Of a DNA stretch of 64,000 nucleotides, positions 1 to 12,200 are shown one piece after another. Made by a program: the position numbers and the translations under genes. The stretch's first letter is position 1, and each line of letters begins with the position of its first letter. The notes under the pieces are model-generated. The model was not told the DNA's origin. It ran no database searches and saw only the letters and a program-made list of their open reading frames with translations. Location: contig OU342807.1 of the NCBI GenBank assembly GCA_910591455.2, forward strand, positions 152,001 to 216,000. Direction: 5' to 3'. The stretch is from Pholis gunnellus (lineage: Eukaryota; Chordata; Actinopteri; Perciformes; Pholidae).

Positions 1-897
1 GGGAGCTGTCGGCCAATCACCGCATGGTCGCTGTCCGCAAACTCAAGAAAGGTGAGAATATAAACCTGTTTAACACATGTGTTTTACACAGGTAACACAC
101 ACAGGTAACACACACAGGTAACACACACAGGTAACACACACAGGTAACACGCACAGGTAACACGCACAGGTAACGCATACGTGTTACCTGTGTGTGTTAC
201 CTGTGCTTGTTACCCGTGTGTGTTACCTGTGTGTGTTACCTGTGCGTGTTACCTGTGCTTGTTACATGTGTGTGTGTGTTACCTGTGATTGTTACCTGTG
301 CTTGTTACCTGTGTGTGTGTGTGTGTGTTACCTGTGCTTGTTACATGTGTGTGTGTGTTACCTGTGCGTGTTACCTGTGCTTGTTACCTGTGTGTGTTAC
401 ATGTGTGTGTGTGTTACCTGTGTGTGTTACCTGTGTGTGTGTGTGTTACCTGTGTGTGTTACCTGTGTGTGTGTGTGTGTGTGTGTGTTACCTGTGTGTG
501 TTACCTGTGTGTGTTACCTGTGTGTGTGTGTGTGTGTGTGTGTTACCTGTGTGTGTTACCTGTGCTTGTTACCTGTGTGTGTTACCTGTGTGTGTTACCT
601 GTGTGTGTTACCTGTGTGTGTTACCTGTGCTTGTTACCTGTGCGTGTTACCTGTGCTTGTTACCTGTGTGTGTTACCTGTGTGTGTGTGTGTGTGTGTGC
701 GTGTTACCTGTGTGTGTGTGTTACCTGTGTGTGTTACCTGTGCTTGTTACCTGTGCTTGTTACCTGTGTGTGTTACCTGTGTGTGTGTGTGTGTGTGTGC
801 GTGTTACCTGTGTGTGCGTGTTACCTGTGCTTGTTACCTGTGTGTGTGTGTGTGTGTGTGTGCGTGTTACCTGTGCTTGTTACCTGTGCTTGTTACC

Positions 898-929
<32 letters not shown>

Positions 930-1233
930 ACCTGTGCTTGTTACCTGTGTGTGTTACCTGTGTGTGTTACCTGTGTGTGTTACCTGTGTGTGTTACCTGT
1001 GCTTGTTACCTGTGTGTGTTACCTGTGCTTGTTACCTGTGCGTGTTACCTGTGCTTGTTACCTGTGTGTGTTACCTGTGTGTGTGTGTGTGTGTGCGTGT
1101 TACCTGTGTGTGTGTGTTACCTGTGTGTGTTACCTGTGCTTGTTACCTGTGCTTGTTACCTGTGTGTGTTACCTGTGTGTGTGTGTGTGTGTGTGTGCGT
1201 GTTACCTGTGTGTGCGTGTTACCTGTGCTTGTT

Positions 1234-1276
<43 letters not shown>

Positions 1277-1305
1277 ACCTGTGCTTGTTACCTGTGCTTG
1301 TTACC

Positions 1306-1337
<32 letters not shown>

Positions 1338-1598
1338 ACCTGTGCTTGTTACCTGTGTGTGTTACCTGTGTGTGTTACCTGTGTGTGTTACCTGTGTGTG
1401 TTACCTGTGCTTGTTACCTGTGTGTGTTACCTGTGTGTGTTACCTGTGCTTGTTACCTGTGCGTGTTACCTGTGCTTGTTACCTGTGTGTGTTACCTGTG
1501 TGTGTGTGTGTGTGTGTGTGCGTGTTACCTGTGTGTGTGTGTTACCTGTGTGTGTTACCTGTGCTTGTTACCTGTGCTTGTTACCTGTGTGTGTTACC

Positions 1599-1630
<32 letters not shown>

Positions 1631-1643
1631 ACCTGTGCTTGTT

Positions 1644-1680
<37 letters not shown>

Positions 1681-1856
1681 ACCTGTGCTTGTTACCTGTG
1701 CTTGTTACCTGTGTGTGTGTGTGTGTGTGTGTGCGTGTTACCTGTGCTTGTTACCTGTGCTTGTTACCTGTGCTTGTTACCTGTGCTTGTTACCTGTGCT
1801 CGTTACCTGTGTGTGTTACCTGTGTGTGTTACCTGTGTGTGTTACCTGTGCTTGTT

Positions 1857-1901
<45 letters not shown>

Positions 1902-2002
1902 CTGTGCTTGTTACCTGTGTGTGTGTGTGTGTGTGTGGGTGTGTTACCTGTGTGTGTGTGTGTGTGTGTGTTACCTGTGCTTGTTACCTGTGTGTGTGTG
2001 TT

Positions 2003-2045
<43 letters not shown>

Positions 2046-2465
2046 CTGTGTGCTTGTTACCTGTGCGTGTTACCTGTGTGTGTTACCTGTGTGTGTGTGT
2101 TACCTGTGCGTGTTACCTGTGTGTGTGTGTGTGTGTTACCTGTGTGTGTGTGTGTTACCTGTGTGCTTGTTACCTGTGCGTGTTACCTGTGTGTGTTACC
2201 TGTGTGTGTGTGTGTGTTACATGTGTGTGTGTGTTACCTGTGTGTGTGTTACCTGTGCGTGTTACCTGTGTGTGTTACCTGTGTGTGTTACCTGTGTGTG
2301 TTACCTGTGCTTGTTACCTGTGCGTGTTACCTGTGCTTGTTACCTGTGTGTGTTACCTGTGTGTGTGTGTGTGTGTGTGCGTGTTACCTGTGTGTGTGTG
2401 TGTGTGTGTTACCTGTGTGTGTTACCTGTGCTTGTTACCTGTGCTTGTTACCTGTGTGTGTTACC

Positions 2466-2497
<32 letters not shown>

Positions 2498-2527
2498 ACC
2501 TGTGTGTGCGTGTTACCTGTGCTTGTT

Positions 2528-2574
<47 letters not shown>

Positions 2575-2600
2575 ACCTGTGCTTGTTACCTGTGCTTGTT

Positions 2601-2637
<37 letters not shown>

Positions 2638-2728
2638 ACCTGTGCTTGTTACCTGTGCTTGTTACCTGTGCTCGTTACCTGTGTGTGTTACCTGTGTGTG
2701 TTACCTGTGTGTGTTACCTGTGCTTGTT

Positions 2729-2783
<55 letters not shown>

Positions 2784-3010
2784 CTGTGTGTGTTACCTGT
2801 GCTCGTTACCTGTGTGTGTTACCTGTGCTTGTTACCTGTGTGTGTTACCTGTGCTCGTTACCTGTGTGTGTTACCTGTGCTTGTTACCTGTGTGTGTGTG
2901 TGTGTTACCTGTGTGTGTTACCTGTGCTCGTTACCTGTGTGTGTTACCTGTGCTTGTTTCCTGTGTGTGTTACCTGTGCTCGTTACCTGTGTGTGTTACC
3001 TGTGCTTGTT

Positions 3011-3047
<37 letters not shown>

Positions 3048-3239
3048 CTGTGTGTGTTACCTGTGCTCGTTACCTGTGTGTGTTACCTGTGCTTGTTACC
3101 TGTGTGTGTTACCTGTGTGTGTGTGTGTGTGTGTTACCTGTGTGTGTTACCTGTGCTCGTTACCTGTGTGTGTTACCTGTGCTTGTTACCTGTGTGTGTT
3201 ACCTGTGCTCGTTACCTGTGTGTGTTACCTGTGCTTGTT

Positions 3240-3284
<45 letters not shown>

Positions 3285-3397
3285 CTGTGTGTGTTACCTG
3301 TGTGTGTTACCTGTGCTCGTTACCTGTGTGTGTTACCTGTGCTTGTTACGTGTGTGTTACCTGTGCTCGTTACCTGTGTGTGTTACCTGTGCTTGTT

Positions 3398-3436
<39 letters not shown>

Positions 3437-3852
3437 CTGTGTGTGTTACCTGTGCTCGTTACCTGTGTGTGTTACCTGTGCTTGTTACCTGTGTGTGTTA
3501 CCTGTGCTTGTTTCCTGTGTGTGTTACCTGTGCTCGTTACCTGTGTGTGTTACCTGTGCTCGTTACCTGTGTGTGTTACCTGTGTGTGTTACCTGTGTGT
3601 GTTACCTGTGCTTGTTACCTGTGTGTGTGTGTGTGTGTGTGTTACCTGTGTGTGTTACCTGTGCTCGTTACCTGTGTGTGTTACCTGTGCTTGTTACCTG
3701 TGTGTGTTACCTGTGTGTGTTACCTGTGTGTGTGTGTGTGTGTGTGTTACCTGTGTGTGTTACCTGTGCTCGTTACCTGTGTGTGTTACCTGTGCTTGTT
3801 ACCTGTGTGTGTTACCTGTGCTCGTTACCTGTGTGTGTTACCTGTGCTTGTT

Positions 3853-3899
<47 letters not shown>

Positions 3900-4014
3900 C
3901 TGTGTGTGTTACCTGTGTGTGTTACCTGTGCTCGTTACCTGTGTGTGTTACCTGTGCTTGTTACCTGTGTGTGTTACCTGTGCTCGTTACCTGTGTGTGT
4001 TACCTGTGCTTGTT

Positions 4015-4059
<45 letters not shown>

Positions 4060-4328
4060 CTGTGTGTGTTACCTGTGCTCGTTACCTGTGTGTGTTACCT
4101 GTGCTTGTTACCTGTGTGTGTTACCTGTGCTTGTTACCTGTGTGTTACCTGTGCTCGTTACCTGTGTGTGTTACCTGTGCTCGTTACCTGTGTGTGTTAC
4201 CTGTGTGTGTTACCTGTGTGTGTTACCTGTGTGTGTTACCTGTGCTTGTTACCTGTGTGTGTTACCTGTGCTCGTTACCTGTGTGTGTTACCTGTGCTCG
4301 TTACCTGTGTGTGTTACCTGTGCTTGTT

Positions 4329-4369
<41 letters not shown>

Positions 4370-6151
4370 CTGTGCTCGTTACCTGTGTGTGTTACCTGTG
4401 CTTGTTACCTGTCAGGTGGGCGGTGCTGTGCCTTCTCTCCTGACGGTAAAGCTCTGGCTGTCGGTCTGAACGACGGCAGTTTCCTGGTGGTGAACGCCGA
4501 CACGTTGGAGGACATGGTGACCTTCCACCACCGCAGGGAGCTCATCTCAGACGTCCGCTTCTCCCAAGGTACCTGAACTCAGCACAGAGGTGAGGATGAA
4601 AGTGATTGGTCCGTCTGTGATGAGGTCACATGAGCTCTGTGTGTTTTTAGATGCAGGGAAGTACCTGGCTGTGGCCTCCCACGACTCCTTTGTGGACATC
4701 TACAACGTCCTGACCAGCAAGAGAGTCGGCATCTGTAAAGGAGCCGGCAGCTTCATCACACACATCGACTGGGACTCTCGAGGTGAACGCACTCAAAGAT
4801 TAGCTGTTGAGGAGAAATACACTTGTACATAGAAGAGACATAAAAACATACAACGGCGTATTAGAAACAGAGCTGGAGGAGGGAGGAAGTATTCAGAGAG
4901 AACTCTCAGATGTCAAGAAACGACACACACGTTAGTGAGGAAGAGCATCATGAAGGATTATCATCATCACCTGTCCACTGTGTTTTGATGATAAAATGGA
5001 GCTTCTGGGTTAAAATCACCAGTTTATGATGTTTACAATAACAACATTTATATCATTTGATCAGGTCGTCCACATCAAACATGGCGTCATGAGGTTGATT
5101 TAACCTTGAGTTATTTTTCTCATAAATTTAAGACTTTTATCTTGAAGGTTCTAAGCTTTTATTATGTAATATTACCCTCCTCCTCCTCCGGCTCTGTCAT
5201 TTCTTTTTCTGTTTTTAACTTCAATGGTCCTGATAAAACATGTTGTCTCAGTCCTGTGATGCTTCATGGACGTTTGTCCTTCCTCAGGTAAACTGCTGCA
5301 GGTGAACACCGGAGCCAAAGAGCAGCTGTTCTTTGAGGCTCCACGAGGACGCCAGCAGAACATCAGTGTGGTGGAGGTCAGTCGGTGTGGAATGATTCAC
5401 ATCAGGGTTGTTTATATATAATATAATAGATACACATTTGTATATTTGTGTGTTTTCCAGTTTGAGAAGCTGGACTGGGCGAGCTGGACGTCCGTTCTGG
5501 GTCCGACCTGTGAGGGAATATGGCCGACGCTCAGTTTCGTTAACGCCGCTTCGCTCACCAGAGATCGCAAACTGCTCGCTACCGGAGACGACTTCGGCTT
5601 CCTCAAACTGTTCAGCTTCCCGTCCAGAGTGAGAACCGTCTGATGATGCTTCTTTTATGGTGACTTCTTCTCTTTCTGACTTTTCCTCTGCTCTGACCCT
5701 CTCAGGGCCAGTTTGCCAGGTTTAAGAAGTACGTGGGTCACAGCACCAACGTGACCAACGTCCGCTGGTCCAACGACGACTCCGTGCTGCTGTCGGTGGG
5801 CGGAGCCGACACGGCGCTGATGATCTGGACCAGAGAGCCGGCCGGTCACAAAGAGAGCAAAGCTGTGGACAGCGAGGAGTCTGACGACGACACGGAGGAG
5901 GACGGAGGTAACGCGTAACGAGACCACGGAGACTTTTATTCTGAAAATCTCCCCTCAGTGATCTCAACCGTGAACTCGTCGTTGTGTTTTCAGGGTACGA
6001 CAGCGATGTGGCTCGAGAGAAGGTGGTGGACTACGTCACCAAGATCTACTCTGCCAGCATCAGGAACATGTCAGGAACCAGACCTCACCTGCAGCTCAAA
6101 GAGCTACCTGTGGAGGAGAGGTGATCAGATGATGGCTCACACACACAGAGA

Positions 6152-6220
<69 letters not shown>

Positions 6221-9200
6221 GCTTCACCATCTGAATTTGTTCTGAACCTGTCTCCTCTTCAGGCCTCCTGTGAGTCGAGCTGCTCCGCTGCCCGACAAAC
6301 TCTTGAAGAACAATGTGATGAAGAAGAAGAAGGTGGTGGAGGTCAGTCCGAACCCTGTGTACCGTCCGGTCCGCTGACATGTGACTTCACTTCAAACAGC
6401 TGATCGTATCTCGTTTTCAGGAGCTGTTGTTGGAGCACGTCTTCGGCTACAGAGGCTTCGACTGTCGCAACAACCTGCATTACCTCAACGACGGCGCTGA
6501 CATCATCTTCCACACCGCTGCTGCCGTGGTCGTCCAGAACCTGTCGGCCGGTCAGTTCAGCCCTCAGACCGGGTCTCTATTGGTAAATGTTGTTGCTGAT
6601 GATGACATCACACCACCTGCTTCCTGTCCTGACAGGAACCCAGAGTTTCTACCTGGAACACACTGACGACATCCTCTGTCTGACCGTCAATCAACACCCA
6701 AAGTACCAAAACATCATTGCTACGGGACAGATTGGTGAGCAAGCAAAGCAACCACAAAGAGACCCAAATCAACCACAAAGAGACTCAAAACAACCACAAA
6801 GAGACTCAAAGCAACCACAAAGAGACCCAAAACAACCACATAGACTCAAAACAACCACAAAGAGACTCAAAACAACCACATAGACTCAAAACAACCACAT
6901 AGACCCAAAGCAACCACAAAGAGACTCAAAACAACCACATAGACACAAAACAACCACAAAGAGACTCAAAACAACCACAAAGACACAAAACAACCACAAA
7001 GAGACCCAAAACAACCACATAGACTCAAAGCAACCACAAAGAGACTCAAAACAACCACATAGACACAAAACAACCACAAAGAGACCCAAAACAACCACAT
7101 AGACACAAAACAACCACATAGACTCAAAACAACCACAAAGAGACTCAAAACAACCACATATACACAAAACAACCACAAAGAGACTCAAAACAACCACAAA
7201 GACACAAAACAACCACAAAGAGACTCAAAGCAACCACAAAGAGACCCAAAACAACCACATAGACACAAAACAACCACAAAGAGACTCAAAGCAACCACAA
7301 AGAGACCCAAAACAACCACATAGACACAAAACAACCACAAAGAGACCCAAAACAACCACATAGACACAAAACAACCACAAAGAGACTCAAAACAACCACA
7401 AAGACACAAAACAACCACATAGACACAAAACAACCACAAAGACACTCAAAGCAACCACAAAGAGACTCAAAACAACCACATAGACACAAAACAACCACAT
7501 AGACTCAAAACAACCACATAGACACAAAACAACCACATAGACTCAAAACAACCACATAGACTCAAAACAACCACATAGACACAAAACAACCACATAGACT
7601 CAAAACAACCACATAGACTCAAAACAACCACATAGACACAAAACAACCACATAGACCCAAAGCAACCACAAATAGACCCAAAACAACCACAAAGAGACAC
7701 AAAACAACCACAAAGAGACTCAAAACAACCACAAAGACACAAAACAACCACAAAGACACAAAACAACCACTAAGAGACCCAAAACAACCACAAAGAGACT
7801 CAAAACAACCACAAAGACACACAACAACCACAAAGAGACTCAAAGCAACCACAAAGAGACCCAAAACAACCACATAGACACAAAACAACCACAAAGAGAC
7901 CCAAAACAACCACAAAGACACAAAACAACCACTAAGAGACCAAAAACAACCACAAAGAGACTCAAAGCAACCACAAAGAGACTCAAAACAACCACATAGA
8001 CACAAAACAACCACAAAGAGACTCAAAACAACCACAAAGACACAAAACAACCACATAGACCAGGGGTGGCCAACCCGCGGCTCGCGAGCCGCATGCGGCT
8101 CTTTGCCCGGTTTCATGCGGCTCTTACGTTCATATCGAAGTTTGTATTTGTGTTTTTTTAATGTTCGTGTTCGCTTCGCTTGAGTTAAATACGGTATTTT
8201 CGTCAAACGCGCATGTGCGGCCACAGATTACGTTCCTCGTCGACCCATTTAACGCCGAGACGGACTGTTTGAAAGCCCCGCTTTAAGTAAAAATGTAAAA
8301 GTCGGACAATTTACAAATATCCGTTGTATCGCGCAAGGCGGAGCTCCTCCCCGATCCGCACGCGCCGCGCACACCTCCACCAGCGTATGTGACAGCAGCA
8401 GCAGCAGCAGCAGCCACCCTCCCCGCCGACGAAGAAGGAGCAGCAGCACCCCCCCCCCCCGCCGACAACCGGCCCTTTGGGGGCAACCATGATGCTGATG
8501 TGGCCCCAGAGCGACAATGAGTTTGACACCCCTGGTGTACACAATGTTCATTGTTGAAAATGACTGGCCTGTGGTCTTAGGAGTCAATTTCTGTCATTAT
8601 CATATTGGTGTGTGACATTTACAATAAATCTGGCTGAGCAAAGGTATGTGTGTGTGTGAGGAAGGGATAGGGTGATGTTCATGTGTGCCCATGTGTATGA
8701 TGTGGCTCTTTGCGGTAACACAGTAAAAAATGTGGCTCTTGGTCTCTGACTGGTTGGCCACCCCTGACATAGACACAAAACAACCACAAAGAGACTCAAA
8801 ACAACCGCAAAGACACAAAACAACCGCATAGACACAAAACAACCACAAAGAGACTCAAAGCAACCACAAAGAGACTCAAAACAACCACAAAGAGATGATA
8901 TTTTAATTGTCTCGTCTGCTCCTGTTTTAAATTCTCTCTAGTTTAAGAATGGACCAGTATTTACAGAGTAGAGATACAAGCAGAGCTCACACTTTGTGTT
9001 TATACAGATAAACAGCCATGTTGTTCTCATGCATGATCGGACTGCTTTTTTGTCCATTTGCACTTCTTTTCTTTTCCACTGCTTCCTCATTGTCACCGCC
9101 TCACCTCATCACCAGGTGACATGGCTGACCTGCCAGGTAAGTCTGCTGTCACTCAGCATCACTGATCATCCACACACTTTCTGTTGACATCCATGTGGAG

Positions 9201-12200
9201 AACTCAATGTTTAATGTGTTGGTGTCGTGTGCTGTCGGGGTGTAGAGGTTGAAGTGTCCGGTGAGTATCAGCAGCCAGGTTCCCGTTCAGGTCTGGTTCA
9301 TCTGTTTGTAGCCCCCCCAGAGACCAAGTCCACACTAATGTGGATTCAGATGAAACCAAAGCTTCTTTGTGAAATCTATTCACACTAAACCAAAGACAAC
9401 TGAACTTTTGAAAGACTTCCTGTCTCCTTCAACTTCCCGTGAGCTCTGCTATTTACTATCTTATGGAGCTAAATCCAGGTCAAACGTTTTGTTCATTTGA
9501 AAAAAGAATTTGAACCTGAAAGTTCAAGTTGTGGTCTTGAACACAAAATACAGCAATGTATTCAAAATAAAAATAAGTGAATGAAAATTTGTTTGGGGTT
9601 GAATATAATTTTTATTCAGTTCTGGAATTTTTTTGAATACATTTTCTTTTTTCATTTTTCACTTTCACATATATTTTGGTATTTGAGTTCTTATATTTTT
9701 CAGATTTTATATTTTCAGATTCAAATCTTTTTTTTTTCGGTTTCAAATCTTTTTTTCAGTTCAGACATTTGACCCTGATCTGGCGTGGGGGGCGTGTCAT
9801 CAACTGAGAGGGGCGTGTCTTCATGAATGACAGCATAACAAAGAACTTGCTCAACCACGTTGCCTGTAAATCTGAAACTGAAAAATATAAGAACTCAAAT
9901 ATCAAAATATATATGAAAGTAAAAAATGAAAAAAGAAAGTGTATTCAAAAAAATTCCAGAACTGAATCAAAATTATATTCAACCCCAAACAAATTTTCAT
10001 TCACTTATTTTTATTTTGAATACATTGCTGTATTTTTCAATGTTCAAGACCACAACTTGAACTTTCAGGTTCAAAATTTGAACAAAAGTTTTGACCTGGA
10101 TTTAGCTCCATACTATCTCAGCTGATGATGTTTAACAGAAACCACAGCGAGGGAAATGTGAAAGTTAATCTTTTAAACAAGTTTTGGAAAACGGGTTGAA
10201 ATAATGTTGTTGCACTAGCAATAAGGAAAAAGACGAGGCCTCTTTGATGCCGTCTTAAAGGGCTCAAAGGGGAAATGAACAGAATATTTCCACAACATGT
10301 CGCTCAGGATTTCATTTTGAATCTGAAAACATTAGTGTGGATGGTTAACCTTTTTGCATACAATGTTTTCAAATGTGTCCATTTTAGAGTGAGCATGGCA
10401 GTAGAGAGACTAAAGCCTTGCTTAGCAGCTCTTATTAGCATGCTAAGGTAGCCGCATTATGGTTCTGTTACTGTATGTGGTGTCTGTACTGTCAGTGGTG
10501 AGACTGGGATTCAGTCTTATTAACCTCTACAGCCGTGATCACATGGGACCATGAACATCTACAGTAAATGTAGATGTTCATGGTCCCCAGAGGATGAATC
10601 CAATGATGTATTTATATAGTACAATTAAAAAATAAACACAAAATGAAATATAGAACTATATTGTGGTAACTGAGGGGACTAAAGAAGAAGGTAGACTGTT
10701 CTGGAAAAAAGGTCTGATCACATTCGGAGGAGAAGCTGAGGAATCAAATGGATGTCGAAGAGGAATTACAAATTTGGAGATTGAAGAAAAAGCAAAAGCC
10801 ATTTCAGGTGAAACACCAGAGGCCCTAAACTAGAGCCCACCAGAGATTAACAGAAGAGTCACAGCTGATCCATCTGTCAAAGCTCCAAACATCCAAAGTA
10901 ATTTTTAGAAGTCTGCTGCTGCAACTTTACTACCTTTTGGTCTGGATTTGTTTTGTTTTGCGCCGACTGAGCCGATCGTCCCAAAAAACACAACTTGTCT
11001 CAATCTGTGCTGACTTAATGGAACTCCTGTGTGATCGTGGCTGAAGGAGTTGATAGTGTTTGCTCTAAATGTTTGCATACACGGTGAAAGTGAAAAAGAA
11101 GCAGTTTGTATTTTTCCCCAAACCCTGAATCCAAAACAGTCTCTTATACCAGATTTGCTCTGTTGAATCAGCATGTCGGTTCCGGGTGGAAGGTGTCCGG
11201 TTCCATACATCTCCTCCCTCTACTCTTAATTCTCAGCCTGTTCTCCCTGATACGCTCCACTCCTCACTTGCTTTGGTTCCATTTCCTTACCTCCTCAGTC
11301 CATTGTTTCCTTTATTCTTTGATGTTTTGCCTCCTTAATTTCATGGCTCTTTGATTCCTTCGTTCCCTGATTCCTTGGTCCATCAACTCCTTGATTCCAT
11401 GATTCTCTGTTTCTCTGTTCTTTGGTTCCTTTACTACCTTAAGTCCTTGATTCCTTAGGTTCCCCAGGTTCCTGTCTGCACATAACCTTGTTTTCTTAAA
11501 GCCGTGCCTTGTGTGTTGCTTCCACAGTGCCTGGGAACCTCTAGTCTTCTGCTCCTTGATACTGTGGGTCTTAGGTTACTTGGTTCTACTGTTCTTTGAA
11601 TCCTTGGTTCCACAGTTTTAAGTTAAGTTTAAACTTAACGCTTGATAAAGTTATTTTAAAGCTAACGCCCCCGATAAAGCCAATTTAACCTTAACGCTTA
11701 ACGCTAACGCCCCTGATAATCTTTTTTCTCTTTATTAGATTAATAGTTGATTAATCAAAGTAATAATTGACAGAATAGTTGATTATCAACATAGTTGTTA
11801 GTTGCAGCCCTAGTTAGGTCCTTTGGTTCTTTGACTCCTGGGCTACCATAGTACCTTGGGTCCCTGGTACTACAGTTCCTTGGCCCATTGATACTGTGGC
11901 TCTTAGGTTCCTAGGTGCTATGGTTCCGGGGCTACCTTACTACCTTAGGCCCTCTGGTCCACAGTTCCTTGGATCCTTAGACCATGCGTGTGTTGTTGCC
12001 TTGGTTTTGTGGCTCCTCGGCTCTTTTGGTTCCTACATTTGTCCTTTCCTCTATCAGGCCTCGCTCCATCCATCCACGTTTGGGATGCCATGACCAAGCA
12101 GACATTGTCCATCCTCCGCTGTTCCCACGCTAAAGGTGTCGGCTACGTCAACTTCAGCGCCACAGGAAAGCTGCTGCTGTCGGTGGGAGTGGAGCCTGAA

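Noticed and set aside
192..4576. Three overlapping open frames of 1384-1460 codons (CYLCVLPVLVTCV repeats)
   Set aside because: The 13-bp unit and (GT)n have no stop in any forward frame. All three frames are open at once, there is no family match, and the stretch is an eml6 intron.
10545..10587. microRNA precursor
   Set aside because: The stem is too short (19 bp) and perfectly paired with a 5-base loop; it fits a repeat-derived palindrome better.
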